Shown here: piece after piece, positions 52,515 to 61,605 of the stretch | Layout: every line of letters begins with the position of its first letter | How positions within the stretch are numbered: position 1 is the stretch's first letter | Assembly: GCA_900313615.1 (NCBI GenBank) | Contig: OMRP01000005.1 | Coordinates: 1-64,000, forward strand | Reading direction: 5' to 3' | Source of the DNA: an uncultured Prevotellaceae bacterium | GTDB lineage: Bacteria > Bacteroidota > Bacteroidia > Bacteroidales > Bacteroidaceae | Length of the DNA: 64,000 bases | Position numbers and translations under genes: made by a program | Notes under the pieces: model-generated | What the model was told of the DNA's origin: nothing | What the model saw: only the letters and a program-made list of their open reading frames with translations | Database searches by the model: none

Positions 52515-53696
52515 ATGGCATATAAAAACATATATCTCAAAAAAGGAAAAGAAGAAAGTCTTAGACGTTTTCACCCATGGGTGTTTTCCGGGGCCATCGC
52601 CCATACGGATGATGACATACAGGAAGGCGAAGTCGTGCGAGTGCTTGATAACCAAGGTGTTTTCTTGGCTGTAGGCCATTTCCAACAGGCTACCATCATG
52701 GTACGAGTGCTGGCTTTTGACGATGTCGATATCGACGAATCTTTCTGGATGCAAAAATTGCAAAGGGCCTATGATGTGAGGAAAAGCCTGAATCTGCGCC
52801 GAGACAATAACAACACATTCAGATTGGTTCATGGTGAGGGCGATTTCCTTCCGGGACTGGTCGTCGACTGCTATGGCGACACAGCTGTAATGCAGGCACA
52901 CAGCGTGGGGATTCATTGCGAAAGAAGAATCATCGCAGAACAATTGGTTAAGGTCTCTGAGGGACGTATTCGTAATGTGTATTACAAAAGCGAGACAACA
53001 CTGACAGCCAGAGTGGCGCAGCAGATGGAGAACGAATTCCTCATTGGCGATGGAGGCGCTGATGTGGCCATGGAAAATGGTTTGCGTTTCCATGTCGACT
53101 GGCTCAAAGGACAGAAAACGGGTTTTTTCGTCGACCAACGTGAGAACCGCTCTTTGTTGGAACAATATGCCAAAGGGAGGGCTGTGCTCAATATGTTCTG
53201 CTATACAGGAGGTTTTTCGTTTTATGCGATGAGAGGTGGAGCACGCCTTGTACACTCTGTTGATAGCAGCGCCAAAGCCATCGAATTGACGAATGCGAAC
53301 GTACAGCTTAATTTCCCTGACGATAGCCGCCACACGGCATTCTGTGACGATGCGTTTAAATTCCTTAACCAGGCGGAAAACGCTTACGACCTTATCATCC
53401 TCGACCCACCAGCATTTGCTAAACACCGCGGAGCGTTGCATAATGCACTAAAAGGATATACCCGACTGAACGCCAGAGCATTTGAAATCATCAAACCAGG
53501 AGGTATTCTTTTCACTTTCAGCTGTTCTCAGGTGGTCAGCAAAGACCAATTCCGTATGGCGGTGTTCACAGCGGCTGCACAAAGCGGGAGGAGGGTGCGT
53601 ATTCTTCACCAACTGCACCAGCCAGCCGATCACCCTATCAACATCTATCACCCTGAAGGAGAATACCTTAAAGGGTTGGTCATCTATGTGGAATGA
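52515..53696 (+). CDS. class I rRNA large-subunit methyltransferase (RlmI-like)
   Basis: A 393-aa protein with an N-terminal PUA domain (about residues 1-75; HPWVFSGAI), a central EEHEE-like domain and a C-terminal Rossmann methyltransferase with NMFCYTGGFSFYAM (motif I), VHSVDSSAKAIEL and LIILDPPAFAK (motif IV). RlmI methylates a cytosine of 23S rRNA at C5. The frame opens at 52449, inside the exonuclease gene; ATG 52515 fits the family N-terminus. Confidence 0.92.
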   Translation: MAYKNIYLKKGKEESLRRFHPWVFSGAIAHTDDDIQEGEVVRVLDNQGVFLAVGHFQQATIMVRVLAFDDVDIDESFWMQKLQRAYDVRKSLNLRRDNNNTFRLVHGEGDFLPGLVVDCYGDTAVMQAHSVGIHCERRIIAEQLVKVSEGRIRNVYYKSETTLTARVAQQMENEFLIGDGGADVAMENGLRFHVDWLKGQKTGFFVDQRENRSLLEQYAKGRAVLNMFCYTGGFSFYAMRGGARLVHSVDSSAKAIELTNANVQLNFPDDSRHTAFCDDAFKFLNQAENAYDLIILDPPAFAKHRGALHNALKGYTRLNARAFEIIKPGGILFTFSCSQVVSKDQFRMAVFTAAAQSGRRVRILHQLHQPADHPINIYHPEGEYLKGLVIYVE

Positions 53697-53724
53697 CAAC
53701 ATTTAAATACTAATATAGTTTCCA

Positions 53725-55071
53725 ATGTCACCCGCCTCATGTCTCATTGATAAAGTCTCTTCCTTTATTACAGAACACCAGCTATTGCAACACGACAAAC
53801 TATACCTCGTGGCGCTTTCTGGCGGAAGCGATAGCGTGGCTCTCTTGCTCATACTCCGCGAGATGGGGTATCGTATCGAGGCAGTGCATTGCAACTTTAT
53901 GCTGCGTGGTGACGAGTCTATGCGTGACGAACAGTTCTGCCGCGACCTTTGTCAGCGCCTCAACATCCCGTTTCATACGGTGCATTTCGACACTAAGACC
54001 TATTGTTCACTCCATAAGGTGAGCATAGAGATGGGGGCACGCGAATTGCGTTATGCACATTTTAGCAAATTGTGCCATGACATTGATGCGGAAGGTGTGT
54101 GTGTAGCTCACCACATGGACGACTCGGTGGAAACCGTTTTTCTCAACCTCCTTCGTGGTACAGGATTGAATGGTCTCATAGGTATTGCTCCACGACGCAA
54201 TATTATCATCCGTCCTTTTTTATCCGTGCGACGGGAAGAACTGAGGGATTATTTACAAAACAATAATCAGGAATATGTCGATGACAGCTCCAACTTCATT
54301 CCTGATGTCAATCGCAACCTATTGCGCTTGAAGGTGTTTCCTCTGTTGAAAGAAATCAATCCAGCATTCGTTGAAAACATCGATCGTTGTGCGGGCTATC
54401 TTAAAGAGGTTCAAGCGGTATATGATAAAACCATCGATGAATTGGCTGCAAAGGCGCAACTCCCGACTAATGACAAATGGACGGTGGCTCGCTTCCAAAT
54501 CAAGGCTATAGAAAATGAAGGGATACTTTTTAAACTTCTTTCACCCTATGGTTTCAATCCGACACAGATAGGGGACATCTTTGCTCATATATTATCCTCC
54601 ACGTTTCCGGGAAAACGCTTCCTGTCTGCTACTCATGAGTTGGTGGTGGGTTCAGAAGTCTTGGAGGTAATGCCCCTTGAACAAGAAGGGCCCAAGACAA
54701 TGATAATTCCTGAAACGGGATCATATATTGTTGGAGAGTCGGAGCGTATCCGTCTGAAAATCTTTAATAAACCTTCCGATTTTTCATGGAGTACTTCAAC
54801 CAATATTATTCACCTCGATGCTGATAAAATTCGTTTTCCGCTGACCTTACGTCACATGGAGAATGGCGACCGATTCCAGCCACTTGGCATGAATGGTAAG
54901 AAACTTCTGAGTGATTTTATGACCGACATAAAAATGTCAACAGCGGAGAAACGACATCAGTGGCTACTCGTTGATGCCGATAACCGTATTGTTTGGGTTG
55001 TCAACCGACGAATAGACCAACGTTGCCGAGTTACAGACACAACTACCGCTATACTCGAAATCGAGGTCTGA
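53725..55071 (+). CDS. tilS: tRNA(Ile)-lysidine synthase
   Basis: A 448-aa ATP-dependent enzyme that modifies C34 of tRNA-Ile(CAU) to lysidine. The PP-loop is LSGGSDSVALLL (about residues 31-42), followed by MRDEQFCRDLC, AHHMDDSVETVFLNLLRG and the C-terminal TilS domains (about 350-448; RHMENGDRFQPLGMNGKK). It starts 28 bp after the methyltransferase gene and is convergent with kdsB. Confidence 0.96.
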   Translation: MSPASCLIDKVSSFITEHQLLQHDKLYLVALSGGSDSVALLLILREMGYRIEAVHCNFMLRGDESMRDEQFCRDLCQRLNIPFHTVHFDTKTYCSLHKVSIEMGARELRYAHFSKLCHDIDAEGVCVAHHMDDSVETVFLNLLRGTGLNGLIGIAPRRNIIIRPFLSVRREELRDYLQNNNQEYVDDSSNFIPDVNRNLLRLKVFPLLKEINPAFVENIDRCAGYLKEVQAVYDKTIDELAAKAQLPTNDKWTVARFQIKAIENEGILFKLLSPYGFNPTQIGDIFAHILSSTFPGKRFLSATHELVVGSEVLEVMPLEQEGPKTMIIPETGSYIVGESERIRLKIFNKPSDFSWSTSTNIIHLDADKIRFPLTLRHMENGDRFQPLGMNGKKLLSDFMTDIKMSTAEKRHQWLLVDADNRIVWVVNRRIDQRCRVTDTTTAILEIEV

Positions 55072-55123
55072 CGCTTCCTGTTTATAGGGACAATTGTGGT
55101 GGAAAGGGGCTATTCTTAAACGT

Positions 55124-55867
55124 TTAGTGCTCTAAAAATGACTTTGCCCTCTCCAAATCCTCGGGCGTGTCTATGCCGATGGTGGAAAATTCGGTCATGG
55201 CTACACGAATCTTGTAACCATGCTGTAGCCAGCGCAGTTGCTCCAATGATTCGGCTTGCTCCAATGGCGAGGGCGCTAACTTGGTGATGGCTGACAGCAC
55301 TTCTCTACGATAAGCGTAGATGCCCATGTGCCGTACGAATGGGAAACGTGAAAGCCATTCCCCACGCTCGTTCCCACGGACATAAGGTATCACACTGCGA
55401 CTGAAATATAAAGCATAACCATCCATGTCTGTGACAATCTTCGGCGAGTTGGGGTTCTCAACTTCCTCCATACTCCCAAAAGGTATCCCCAACGTGGCTA
55501 TCTGGGTGCGTTCATCGTCAAAGCAGTGGCAGAGGGTCTCGATATGCGATGGGCGGACAAAAGGTTCATCGCCTTGTAAATTGATAATGACATCGTATGC
55601 AGTGTCAATTTTTTCCACGGCTTCTTCGATACGGTCGGTGCCGCTGCGGTGCGCAACAGATGTCATGATGGCTTGACCACAAAATGACGCCACATGGTCA
55701 AAAATTCGCTCATCATCGGTTGCCACATACACGGCTTCCGTCACTTGGCGGGCTTGTTCATAAACGCGCTGGATGATGGTCTTGCCGGCCAAAAGGGCCA
55801 ATGGCTTTCCGGGAAAACGGGTTGACGCATAACGGGCGGGGATGACTACGGCAAAAGTGTGTCTCAT
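55124..55867 (-). CDS. kdsB: 3-deoxy-manno-octulosonate cytidylyltransferase
   Basis: A 247-aa enzyme that makes CMP-Kdo for lipopolysaccharide. The N-terminus FAVVIPARYASTRFPGKPLALLAGK (two halves: PARYASTRFPGKPL and the start) is the nucleotide site; RSGTDRIEEAVE, INLQGDEPFV and the C-terminal IGIDTPEDLERAK are typical. ATG 55867 (MRHTFAVVIPARY) is used; the upstream part of the frame to 55927 overlaps the -7 box at 55893-55900. Confidence 0.96.
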   Translation of the reverse strand: MRHTFAVVIPARYASTRFPGKPLALLAGKTIIQRVYEQARQVTEAVYVATDDERIFDHVASFCGQAIMTSVAHRSGTDRIEEAVEKIDTAYDVIINLQGDEPFVRPSHIETLCHCFDDERTQIATLGIPFGSMEEVENPNSPKIVTDMDGYALYFSRSVIPYVRGNERGEWLSRFPFVRHMGIYAYRREVLSAITKLAPSPLEQAESLEQLRWLQHGYKIRVAMTEFSTIGIDTPEDLERAKSFLEH

Positions 55868-55892
55868 GATTCGTGATTTAAAAATGTTTCGG

Positions 55893-55900
55893 CAAAAATA
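55893..55900 (-). promoter_or_regulatory. -7 box of kdsB
   Basis: The minus strand reads TATTTTTG followed by C, 25 bp before ATG 55867; a TTG-type -33 element lies 20 bp further upstream. Confidence 0.55.
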
Positions 55901-55970
55901 TAAAAAATTGATAATAATACCAATCATAAATCAAGAATATCCATTTAAGTGCTAAAAAAAAGCAAAAGGA

Positions 55971-56002
55971 TTTCACAATATGACCTTTTTTTCGTACTTT
56001 TG
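55971..56002 (+). promoter_or_regulatory. promoter of MORN protein gene
   Basis: TTTC (55971-55974), a 20-bp spacer and TACTTTTG (55995-56002), 24 bp before the GTG start at 56027. Confidence 0.65.
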
Positions 56003-56026
56003 TCTTTTGAATAGTAAAAGATAAAC

Positions 56027-57139
56027 GTGTACAAGCATATCATAACACTTCTTTTGGCAATGTTACCATGGATGGCATTTGCACAAAAGATCAGTCTGGG
56101 CACCTGCGTCACCAAAGACGGAGGGCAATATAGCGGCGAGATGGTTTCGGGTAAACCGCATGGGAAAGGTGTCACCACATTCAAGAATGGGGACACCTAT
56201 GAAGGTGAATACGTAAAAGGGAAAAGACAGGGTTATGGCGTGTATACCTTTGCCGATGGTGAACGTTATGAGGGCGAATGGTTCCAAGACCAACAACATG
56301 GCAAGGGTGTGTTCTATTTCTTGAACAATAACCGTTATGATGGGTTTTGGTACCGTGATTACCAACATGGTACAGGAACGATGTTCTATTATAATGGTGA
56401 CAAGTATGAAGGGGGATGGAACAAGGACAAACGAGAAGGAAAAGGTCGCTATACATTTGCCACGGGTCAGTATTATGACGGAATGTGGAAAAATGACATG
56501 AAAAACGGACAAGGCACCTTTGATTGGGGTGACGGATCGTATTACCGTGGCAATTGGGAGAATAATGAACGCTCTGGGCAGGGTATGAATCAATATGCTC
56601 AGGGAGATATGTATACGGGATCGTGGAGCCATGACTTGCAGAATGGACGTGGCCGCTATATCTTCCAGAACGGTGATGAATACAATGGCGACTATGTGCG
56701 TGGTGAACGCACGGGAACAGGATTGTTCAAATTCCATAATGGGGATGTATACAACGGACACTTCAACCATGGCGACAAGGCAGGGCAGGGTACTTTTACC
56801 TGGAGCAACGGCGATCAGTATACTGGTGCATGGGCCAATGACAAGCAGCACGGACATGGAAAATTGGTCAAGAAAAACGGCGACGTGTTTGAAGGGGACT
56901 TTCGTAATGGGCTGTTCGATGGACAGATGATAATTCACTACCATGATGGTTCGCGGTTTCGCGGATACTACAAAAAAGGGGTGAAACACGGACAAGCCAT
57001 TGAAGAGTCGCGCGATGGTAAACGATTCGAAGGAAACTATGATAACGGCACGCGCTCAGGTGAATTTGTGGAGAAAGACCGCAATGGACAAATTACGGCA
57101 CGTGGTACCTATCGCAATGGACAACGCATCACCAACTAA
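56027..57139 (+). CDS. exported MORN-repeat protein
   Basis: A 370-aa protein that begins with GTG and a signal peptide (MYKHIITLLLAMLPWMAFAQ). The rest is about fourteen MORN repeats of 23 residues, with cores such as YEGEWFQDQQHGKG, YDGMWKNDMKNGQG and YTGAWANDKQHGHG. Such repeats form a long flat beta structure used for membrane or protein contacts. In bacteria exported MORN proteins have no established general role. It is followed 25 bp later by the YhcH gene, and the start is supported by the promoter directly upstream. Confidence 0.92.
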   Translation: MYKHIITLLLAMLPWMAFAQKISLGTCVTKDGGQYSGEMVSGKPHGKGVTTFKNGDTYEGEYVKGKRQGYGVYTFADGERYEGEWFQDQQHGKGVFYFLNNNRYDGFWYRDYQHGTGTMFYYNGDKYEGGWNKDKREGKGRYTFATGQYYDGMWKNDMKNGQGTFDWGDGSYYRGNWENNERSGQGMNQYAQGDMYTGSWSHDLQNGRGRYIFQNGDEYNGDYVRGERTGTGLFKFHNGDVYNGHFNHGDKAGQGTFTWSNGDQYTGAWANDKQHGHGKLVKKNGDVFEGDFRNGLFDGQMIIHYHDGSRFRGYYKKGVKHGQAIEESRDGKRFEGNYDNGTRSGEFVEKDRNGQITARGTYRNGQRITN

Positions 57140-57164
57140 TTGAATAAAAACAAACGCTTAAACT

Positions 57165-57614
57165 ATGATTATCGACACATTAGACAATTTCCAACAGTAT
57201 ATTTCTGTGAATCCGTTATTTGAAAAAGTGGCGGAGTTCATATCGCAAAACGACCTTGCCGGTATGAATGAGGGAAAGTATCCCATTTTGGGTGACAATC
57301 TTTTTGTGACTATCACGACAGCGCAGAGCAAGACTCCTGACAAGGCTGTGCTGGAAGCTCATCGGGTAATGGCCGATATTCAGATTCCATTGTCATGTCC
57401 GGAGACTTATGGTTATATGCCCGCACAAGACATGCCCGAGGCTGAATACGATGCGGAGAAAGACATTGTGAAAACACCTGGTGTCATTGCGGAGAGTTTT
57501 GTGACATGCCAGCCTGGAATGTTCGCAGTGTTCTTCCCGCAGGATGGACATGCTCCATGCATAGCCATGCAACCGAATATCAAAAAGGCTATTTTTAAAG
57601 TGAAACATCAATAA
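57165..57614 (+). CDS. YhcH/YjgK/YiaL family protein
   Basis: A 149-aa protein of the DUF386/YhcH family, recognised by ITTAQSKTPDKAVLEAHRVMADIQIPLS (the HRxxxDIQ part near residues 65-75) and the C-terminal GMFAVFFPQDGHAPCIA, a cupin-like metal-binding region. E. coli relatives are linked to sialic-acid and other sugar use, possibly as anomerases. It lies between the MORN gene and glgB with short gaps (25 and 19 bp). Confidence 0.9.
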   Translation: MIIDTLDNFQQYISVNPLFEKVAEFISQNDLAGMNEGKYPILGDNLFVTITTAQSKTPDKAVLEAHRVMADIQIPLSCPETYGYMPAQDMPEAEYDAEKDIVKTPGVIAESFVTCQPGMFAVFFPQDGHAPCIAMQPNIKKAIFKVKHQ

Positions 57615-57633
57615 TCAATAATACCAAGTTGTC

Positions 57634-59727
57634 ATGACCGAGAATAATACTGAGAAAAAGAATGAGCCTACAAAGACTAAAGTGGTCAAGACCAAGGCTC
57701 CACGACGTACAAGAACTCCAAAACATATTGGATTGGTGAAAAACGATGGATACCTGGAACCATACGAGAATGCAATTCAGGGACGCCATGACCATGCCCT
57801 ATGGAAACTTAACCAACTTACAAGGAACGGAAAGATTACTCTGGCTGATTTCGCTAATGGTCATGAGTATTTCGGACTGCATCGGACAACACGTGGATGG
57901 GTGTTCCGCGAATGGGCTCCCAACGCAACGGATATCTACCTCGTCGGCGACTTTAATAATTGGAAAGAGGAGGAAAAATACCGCGCCAAACGAATTGAGG
58001 GAACGGGTAATTGGGAGTTGAAGCTGCCAGCGAAAGCCCTCAAACATGGCGACCTGTATAAGATGCATGTGCATTGGAACGGCGGCGAAGGGGAACGTAT
58101 ACCGGCTTGGACGCGAAGAGTGGTGCAAGACGATGATACCAAGATTTTCTCGGCACAAGTGTGGAATCCGGAGAAACCATACGTGTGGAAGAAAAACAAG
58201 TTTAAGGCAGATGTCAACCCGCTACTCATCTATGAGTGCCATATCGGTATGGGACAAGATGCGGAAAAAGTGGGCTCGTACAAGGAGTTTGAAGAAAACG
58301 TTCTGCCGCGAATTATCAAAGATGGTTATAACTGTATTCAGATTATGGCCATTCAGGAACATCCTTATTACGGGTCGTTCGGTTATCATGTCAGTTCGTT
58401 CTTTGCCGCATCCAGTCGTTTTGGCACACCAGAGGAATTGAAGTCGCTCATTGACAAGGCTCATCAGAATGGAGTGGCGGTCATCATGGATATCGTCCAT
58501 TCACATGCTGTAAAAAATGAAGTGGAAGGATTGGGTAACTTGGCTGGTGACCCTAATCAGTATTTTTACCAGGGCGACAGACATGAACACCCAGCATGGG
58601 ATTCTCTGTGCTTTGACTATGGCAAGGATGATGTGATTCATTTCTTGCTCTCCAACTGCAAATATTGGCTTGAAGAGTTCCATTTCGACGGATTCCGATT
58701 TGACGGCGTGACATCTATGCTTTATTACAGTCATGGATTGGGTGAGGCGTTCTGTAATTACGGTGACTATTTCAATGGACATGAGGATGATAACGCCATT
58801 TGTTACCTTACATTGGCTAACTTGCTCATCCACGAGGTAAATCCGAAGGCAATTACTATAGCTGAAGAGGTAAGTGGTATGCCGGGATTGGCTGCAAAAT
58901 TCGAAGATGGTGGTTATGGTTTCGACTATCGTATGGCGATGAATATCCCTGATTATTGGATTAAGACGATCAAGGAAGTTCGCGATGAGGATTGGAAGCC
59001 GAGTTCCATCTTCTGGGAAGTGAAGAACCGTAGACCTGATGAGAAGACCATTAGTTACTGTGAGAGCCACGATCAGGCACTCGTGGGTGATAAAACCATC
59101 ATATTCCGACTCATCGATGCCGATATGTATTGGCATTTCCGTAAAGGCGACGAAAATGAGATGGTGCACCGTGGAATTGCTCTCCATAAGATGATCAGAC
59201 TGGTGACAGCGGCGGCGATTAATGGAGGATACCTCAACTTTATGGGTAATGAGTTCGGTCATCCTGAATGGATAGACTTCCCGCGTGAGGGCAACGGATG
59301 GAGCTATAAATATGCACGTCGTCAGTGGAACCTCGTTGACAACAAGGAACTCTGCTACCACTGGCTCGGTGACTTTGACCGGCAGATGGTAAGTGTGATT
59401 AAAAGTCAGAAAAACTTCCAAAAGACACCAGTACAGGAGATATGGCACAACGATGGCGACCAAGTCCTGGCCTTTATGCGTGGTGACCTTATTTTTGTGT
59501 TTAACTTCAGCCCGAACCGCTCGTTCACGGATTATGGCTTCCTCGTTCCTACGGGCTCTTATGAGGTGGTGCTCAATACCGACGCCAAAGAATTTGGCGG
59601 CAATGGATTGGCCGACGACACCGTCACCCATCTCACGAACTATGATCCTCTGTATGTGAACGACCATAAAGAATGGCTAAAACTCTACATCCCGGCACGT
59701 TCGGCTGTGGTGCTTAGGAAAAATTAA
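57634..59727 (+). CDS. glgB: 1,4-alpha-glucan branching enzyme
   Basis: A 697-aa GH13 enzyme that introduces alpha-1,6 branches in glycogen. A basic N-terminal tail (about residues 1-28) is followed by a CBM48 domain (about 70-165; GWVFREWAPNATDIYLVGDFN), the TIM-barrel with MDIVHSH, catalytic Asp in FRFDGVTSM (about 356-364), Glu in IAEEVSG (about 409-415) and Asp in ESHDQA (about 477-482), then a C-terminal beta domain. The set of catalytic residues is complete. No other glg gene is in the window. Confidence 0.96.
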   Translation: MTENNTEKKNEPTKTKVVKTKAPRRTRTPKHIGLVKNDGYLEPYENAIQGRHDHALWKLNQLTRNGKITLADFANGHEYFGLHRTTRGWVFREWAPNATDIYLVGDFNNWKEEEKYRAKRIEGTGNWELKLPAKALKHGDLYKMHVHWNGGEGERIPAWTRRVVQDDDTKIFSAQVWNPEKPYVWKKNKFKADVNPLLIYECHIGMGQDAEKVGSYKEFEENVLPRIIKDGYNCIQIMAIQEHPYYGSFGYHVSSFFAASSRFGTPEELKSLIDKAHQNGVAVIMDIVHSHAVKNEVEGLGNLAGDPNQYFYQGDRHEHPAWDSLCFDYGKDDVIHFLLSNCKYWLEEFHFDGFRFDGVTSMLYYSHGLGEAFCNYGDYFNGHEDDNAICYLTLANLLIHEVNPKAITIAEEVSGMPGLAAKFEDGGYGFDYRMAMNIPDYWIKTIKEVRDEDWKPSSIFWEVKNRRPDEKTISYCESHDQALVGDKTIIFRLIDADMYWHFRKGDENEMVHRGIALHKMIRLVTAAAINGGYLNFMGNEFGHPEWIDFPREGNGWSYKYARRQWNLVDNKELCYHWLGDFDRQMVSVIKSQKNFQKTPVQEIWHNDGDQVLAFMRGDLIFVFNFSPNRSFTDYGFLVPTGSYEVVLNTDAKEFGGNGLADDTVTHLTNYDPLYVNDHKEWLKLYIPARSAVVLRKN

Positions 59728-59736
59728 AAAAGCAGA

Positions 59737-59764
59737 CTGTCCTTTCCCTCGTGGGAAAGGACAG
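59737..59764 (+). terminator. hairpin after glgB
   Basis: CTGTCCTTTCCC (59737-59748), loop TCGT, GGGAAAGGACAG (59753-59764): a perfect 12-bp stem 9 bp after the glgB stop, without a long T-run. Confidence 0.7.
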
Positions 59765-59787
59765 CTGTATGACAAGACGTATCATAA

Positions 59788-60939
59788 ATGATGAGAAATC
59801 CAGGGCAATTGACAAGGACGGTCTGTGCTTTGCTCTTTTGCCTTTTTACATTTTATTATGTATTTAGCTATCAGTGCGACCTGATAGCGTATGCTCAAAT
59901 GGTTCTTTCCGAAGGAATGACCCATTTTGACCGTACCGTGGGTGCTCTTCTCATCACTGTGGCATTGTATATTGTTCACCTTTTCGTTTATGGATTGGTG
60001 AAACCACACAACCGGTACATTGCATTGTCATATTTTCCTTCCTTGCTCATTCTTACAGTAATAACCGACATTCCTGATAATATCGCCGAGCATTTTTCTT
60101 TCGGGGCATGGTTGTGGGTGGCGCCATTATTGTTGCTGCTTTTTGTGGGTTTGGTGATGTTTCTCCGACAATGGTCTGCGCGGTGGCAGGCTTCGCCTTT
60201 TTCGCTTTTCCACGATGCGTGGGTTAACCTGACCATCATGGCTATAATGTTTCTTTTGACAGGCTTGGTGGGCAATGGTGATGAACAGTTCCACCGACAG
60301 TTACAGATGGAAAGGCTGGTTATTGATGGTGACTATGATGACGCGTTGTCGTTGGATGCTTCTGCAGCAAAAAAGGGTATGGTGTTTACTGAGTTAGCGG
60401 CTTTTGCGCTTTCGCAACAACATGAGATGGGGGAACGTTTCTTTGAATATCCAGTTGCCAATGATGCCCCTAAAACAAATGGCCATCTGTTCTTCGTTCC
60501 AGAAAAGGTCATCAGAATGGTGAAGAACACGGATGGCTACAAAGAAGATTACGAATTGATAGCATTGCTAAAAGAGCGACGCATTTACGAGTTCGCCAGA
60601 AAGGTGAAGAAATATTATGCCGACAGCGTCATGCCTAAGCATTACCGGGAGGCGATGGCTATCTTCAACCAATCTAATGATGCAAAACGATTGGCTCAAG
60701 AGGAAGAGGAAGCGATGAAGGCGGAAATGGAAAAGGCAAAAAAAGAACGGCGCGGAAAGCGCAGTTCTAAGAAAAGCGAGAAAAAGGGAAAGACTATTCA
60801 TCCCCTGGACTCTATTATGTCAGAGCGCTATCGTGCTTATCAGTTGTTGCTCGAGAGTTCTTCTGATAAACAGGTGGTGTATAATCTTTCTCGGAAATAT
60901 TATGCCAAAACTTATTGGCATTACTACCACTTTAAATAA
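59788..60939 (+). CDS. membrane protein with charged C-terminus, unknown function
   Basis: A 383-aa protein with five hydrophobic segments in its first half (about residues 10-30, 47-70, 78-95, 107-127 and 145-165). The second half is soluble and ends in a highly charged, Lys/Glu-rich coiled-coil-like stretch (about 302-335) and a Tyr-rich C-terminus (YNLSRKYYAKTYWHYYHFK). I do not recognise a domain. The start may be ATG 59788 or 59791. It is isolated between a hairpin and a convergent gene. Confidence 0.75.
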   Translation: MMRNPGQLTRTVCALLFCLFTFYYVFSYQCDLIAYAQMVLSEGMTHFDRTVGALLITVALYIVHLFVYGLVKPHNRYIALSYFPSLLILTVITDIPDNIAEHFSFGAWLWVAPLLLLLFVGLVMFLRQWSARWQASPFSLFHDAWVNLTIMAIMFLLTGLVGNGDEQFHRQLQMERLVIDGDYDDALSLDASAAKKGMVFTELAAFALSQQHEMGERFFEYPVANDAPKTNGHLFFVPEKVIRMVKNTDGYKEDYELIALLKERRIYEFARKVKKYYADSVMPKHYREAMAIFNQSNDAKRLAQEEEEAMKAEMEKAKKERRGKRSSKKSEKKGKTIHPLDSIMSERYRAYQLLLESSSDKQVVYNLSRKYYAKTYWHYYHFK

Positions 60940-60949
60940 ACAATGAAAC

Positions 60950-60972
60950 CATAAAGCCTATAGGGCTTTATG
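60950..60972. terminator. hairpin between convergent genes
   Basis: CATAAAGCC (60950-60958) pairs with GGCTTTATG (60964-60972) around TATAG; a related CCCTATAGACTTTAC follows. It lies between the stop codons of the membrane protein gene and the periplasmic protein gene. Confidence 0.5.
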
Positions 60973-61006
60973 ATTCCCTATAGACTTTACGGGGAGCTCT
61001 TGGCTA

Positions 61007-61519
61007 TTAGTCCATGCCTAGCTCTTTCTTCACCTCAGCCAAGGCTTTCACCCAGTCAGTGTCAAGCGAGAACTGTGTGATGTAGCGGTCACCTTTGCAA
61101 TAGGCCAACACCAGTTCTTGGTCTTCATCGTAAAAACGAGGATTGGCAAGGCTTACCCTCTTGAACAAGGCGAGGATGCGTTGACGCTCTTTTTCTTTAG
61201 ATGCGCGACCCAGTTTGGTCACATAGATATGTACATAATTGTATAATGCGATGGCTTGGTTGTCTTCCTCTGTGACCAAGGCTGCATAGTTGATGCTGTC
61301 GCCAGACTCCGTTGAAGCGGCGATTTTCTCCAACATCTTGGTGTTCATATAAGTGATGGCGTCTTTCTTAAACTGAGCTACTTTGCGTACTTCCAAAGAT
61401 TTGCTCACATCATTGGCCACCTCTTCCGACATCTTGTAAATCTCTTGTTTGATTTCCTGGGCCGAAACATAGCCGACACTCATCATGCACAATACCAATG
61501 CAAATAATACTTTTTTCAT
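61007..61519 (-). CDS. small periplasmic helical protein, unknown function
   Basis: A 170-aa protein with a signal peptide (MKKVLFALVLCMMSVGYVSAQ). The mature part is predicted to be almost all helix (EIYKMSEEVANDVSKSLEVRKVAQF) and has one Cys near residue 148. No domain recognised. An A/T-rich array lies directly upstream of its start codon. It is convergent with the membrane protein gene. Confidence 0.75.
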   Translation of the reverse strand: MKKVLFALVLCMMSVGYVSAQEIKQEIYKMSEEVANDVSKSLEVRKVAQFKKDAITYMNTKMLEKIAASTESGDSINYAALVTEEDNQAIALYNYVHIYVTKLGRASKEKERQRILALFKRVSLANPRFYDEDQELVLAYCKGDRYITQFSLDTDWVKALAEVKKELGMD

Positions 61520-61605
61520 GTCTTTATAAATTTAATTTTTAATTTTTATTTCAATTATTGAATTATCAATTTTTTAATTTTAAATTTTTTAATTCTTTAA
61601 TTCTT
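61520..61605 (-). repeat. A/T-rich array between ABC gene and periplasmic gene
   Basis: On the minus strand repeated units AAAGAATTAAAGAATTAAAA, then ATTTAAAATTAAAAAATTG and further ATTAAAAATTAAA run towards the ATG at 61519. The last codons of the upstream ABC gene (IKELKN and stop) are part of the array. Confidence 0.7.

Noticed and set aside
52464-53441. 325-codon minus-strand frame inside the RlmI-like gene
   Set aside because: Antisense to a gene with all methyltransferase motifs; no signal or domain in the frame.
56063-56995. 310-codon minus-strand frame in the MORN gene
   Set aside because: The repetitive MORN codons leave an open antisense frame; its product is repetitive and has no start region.
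58501-59667. 388-codon minus-strand frame inside glgB
   Set aside because: Antisense to the catalytic domain of glgB; composition is that of a shadow frame.
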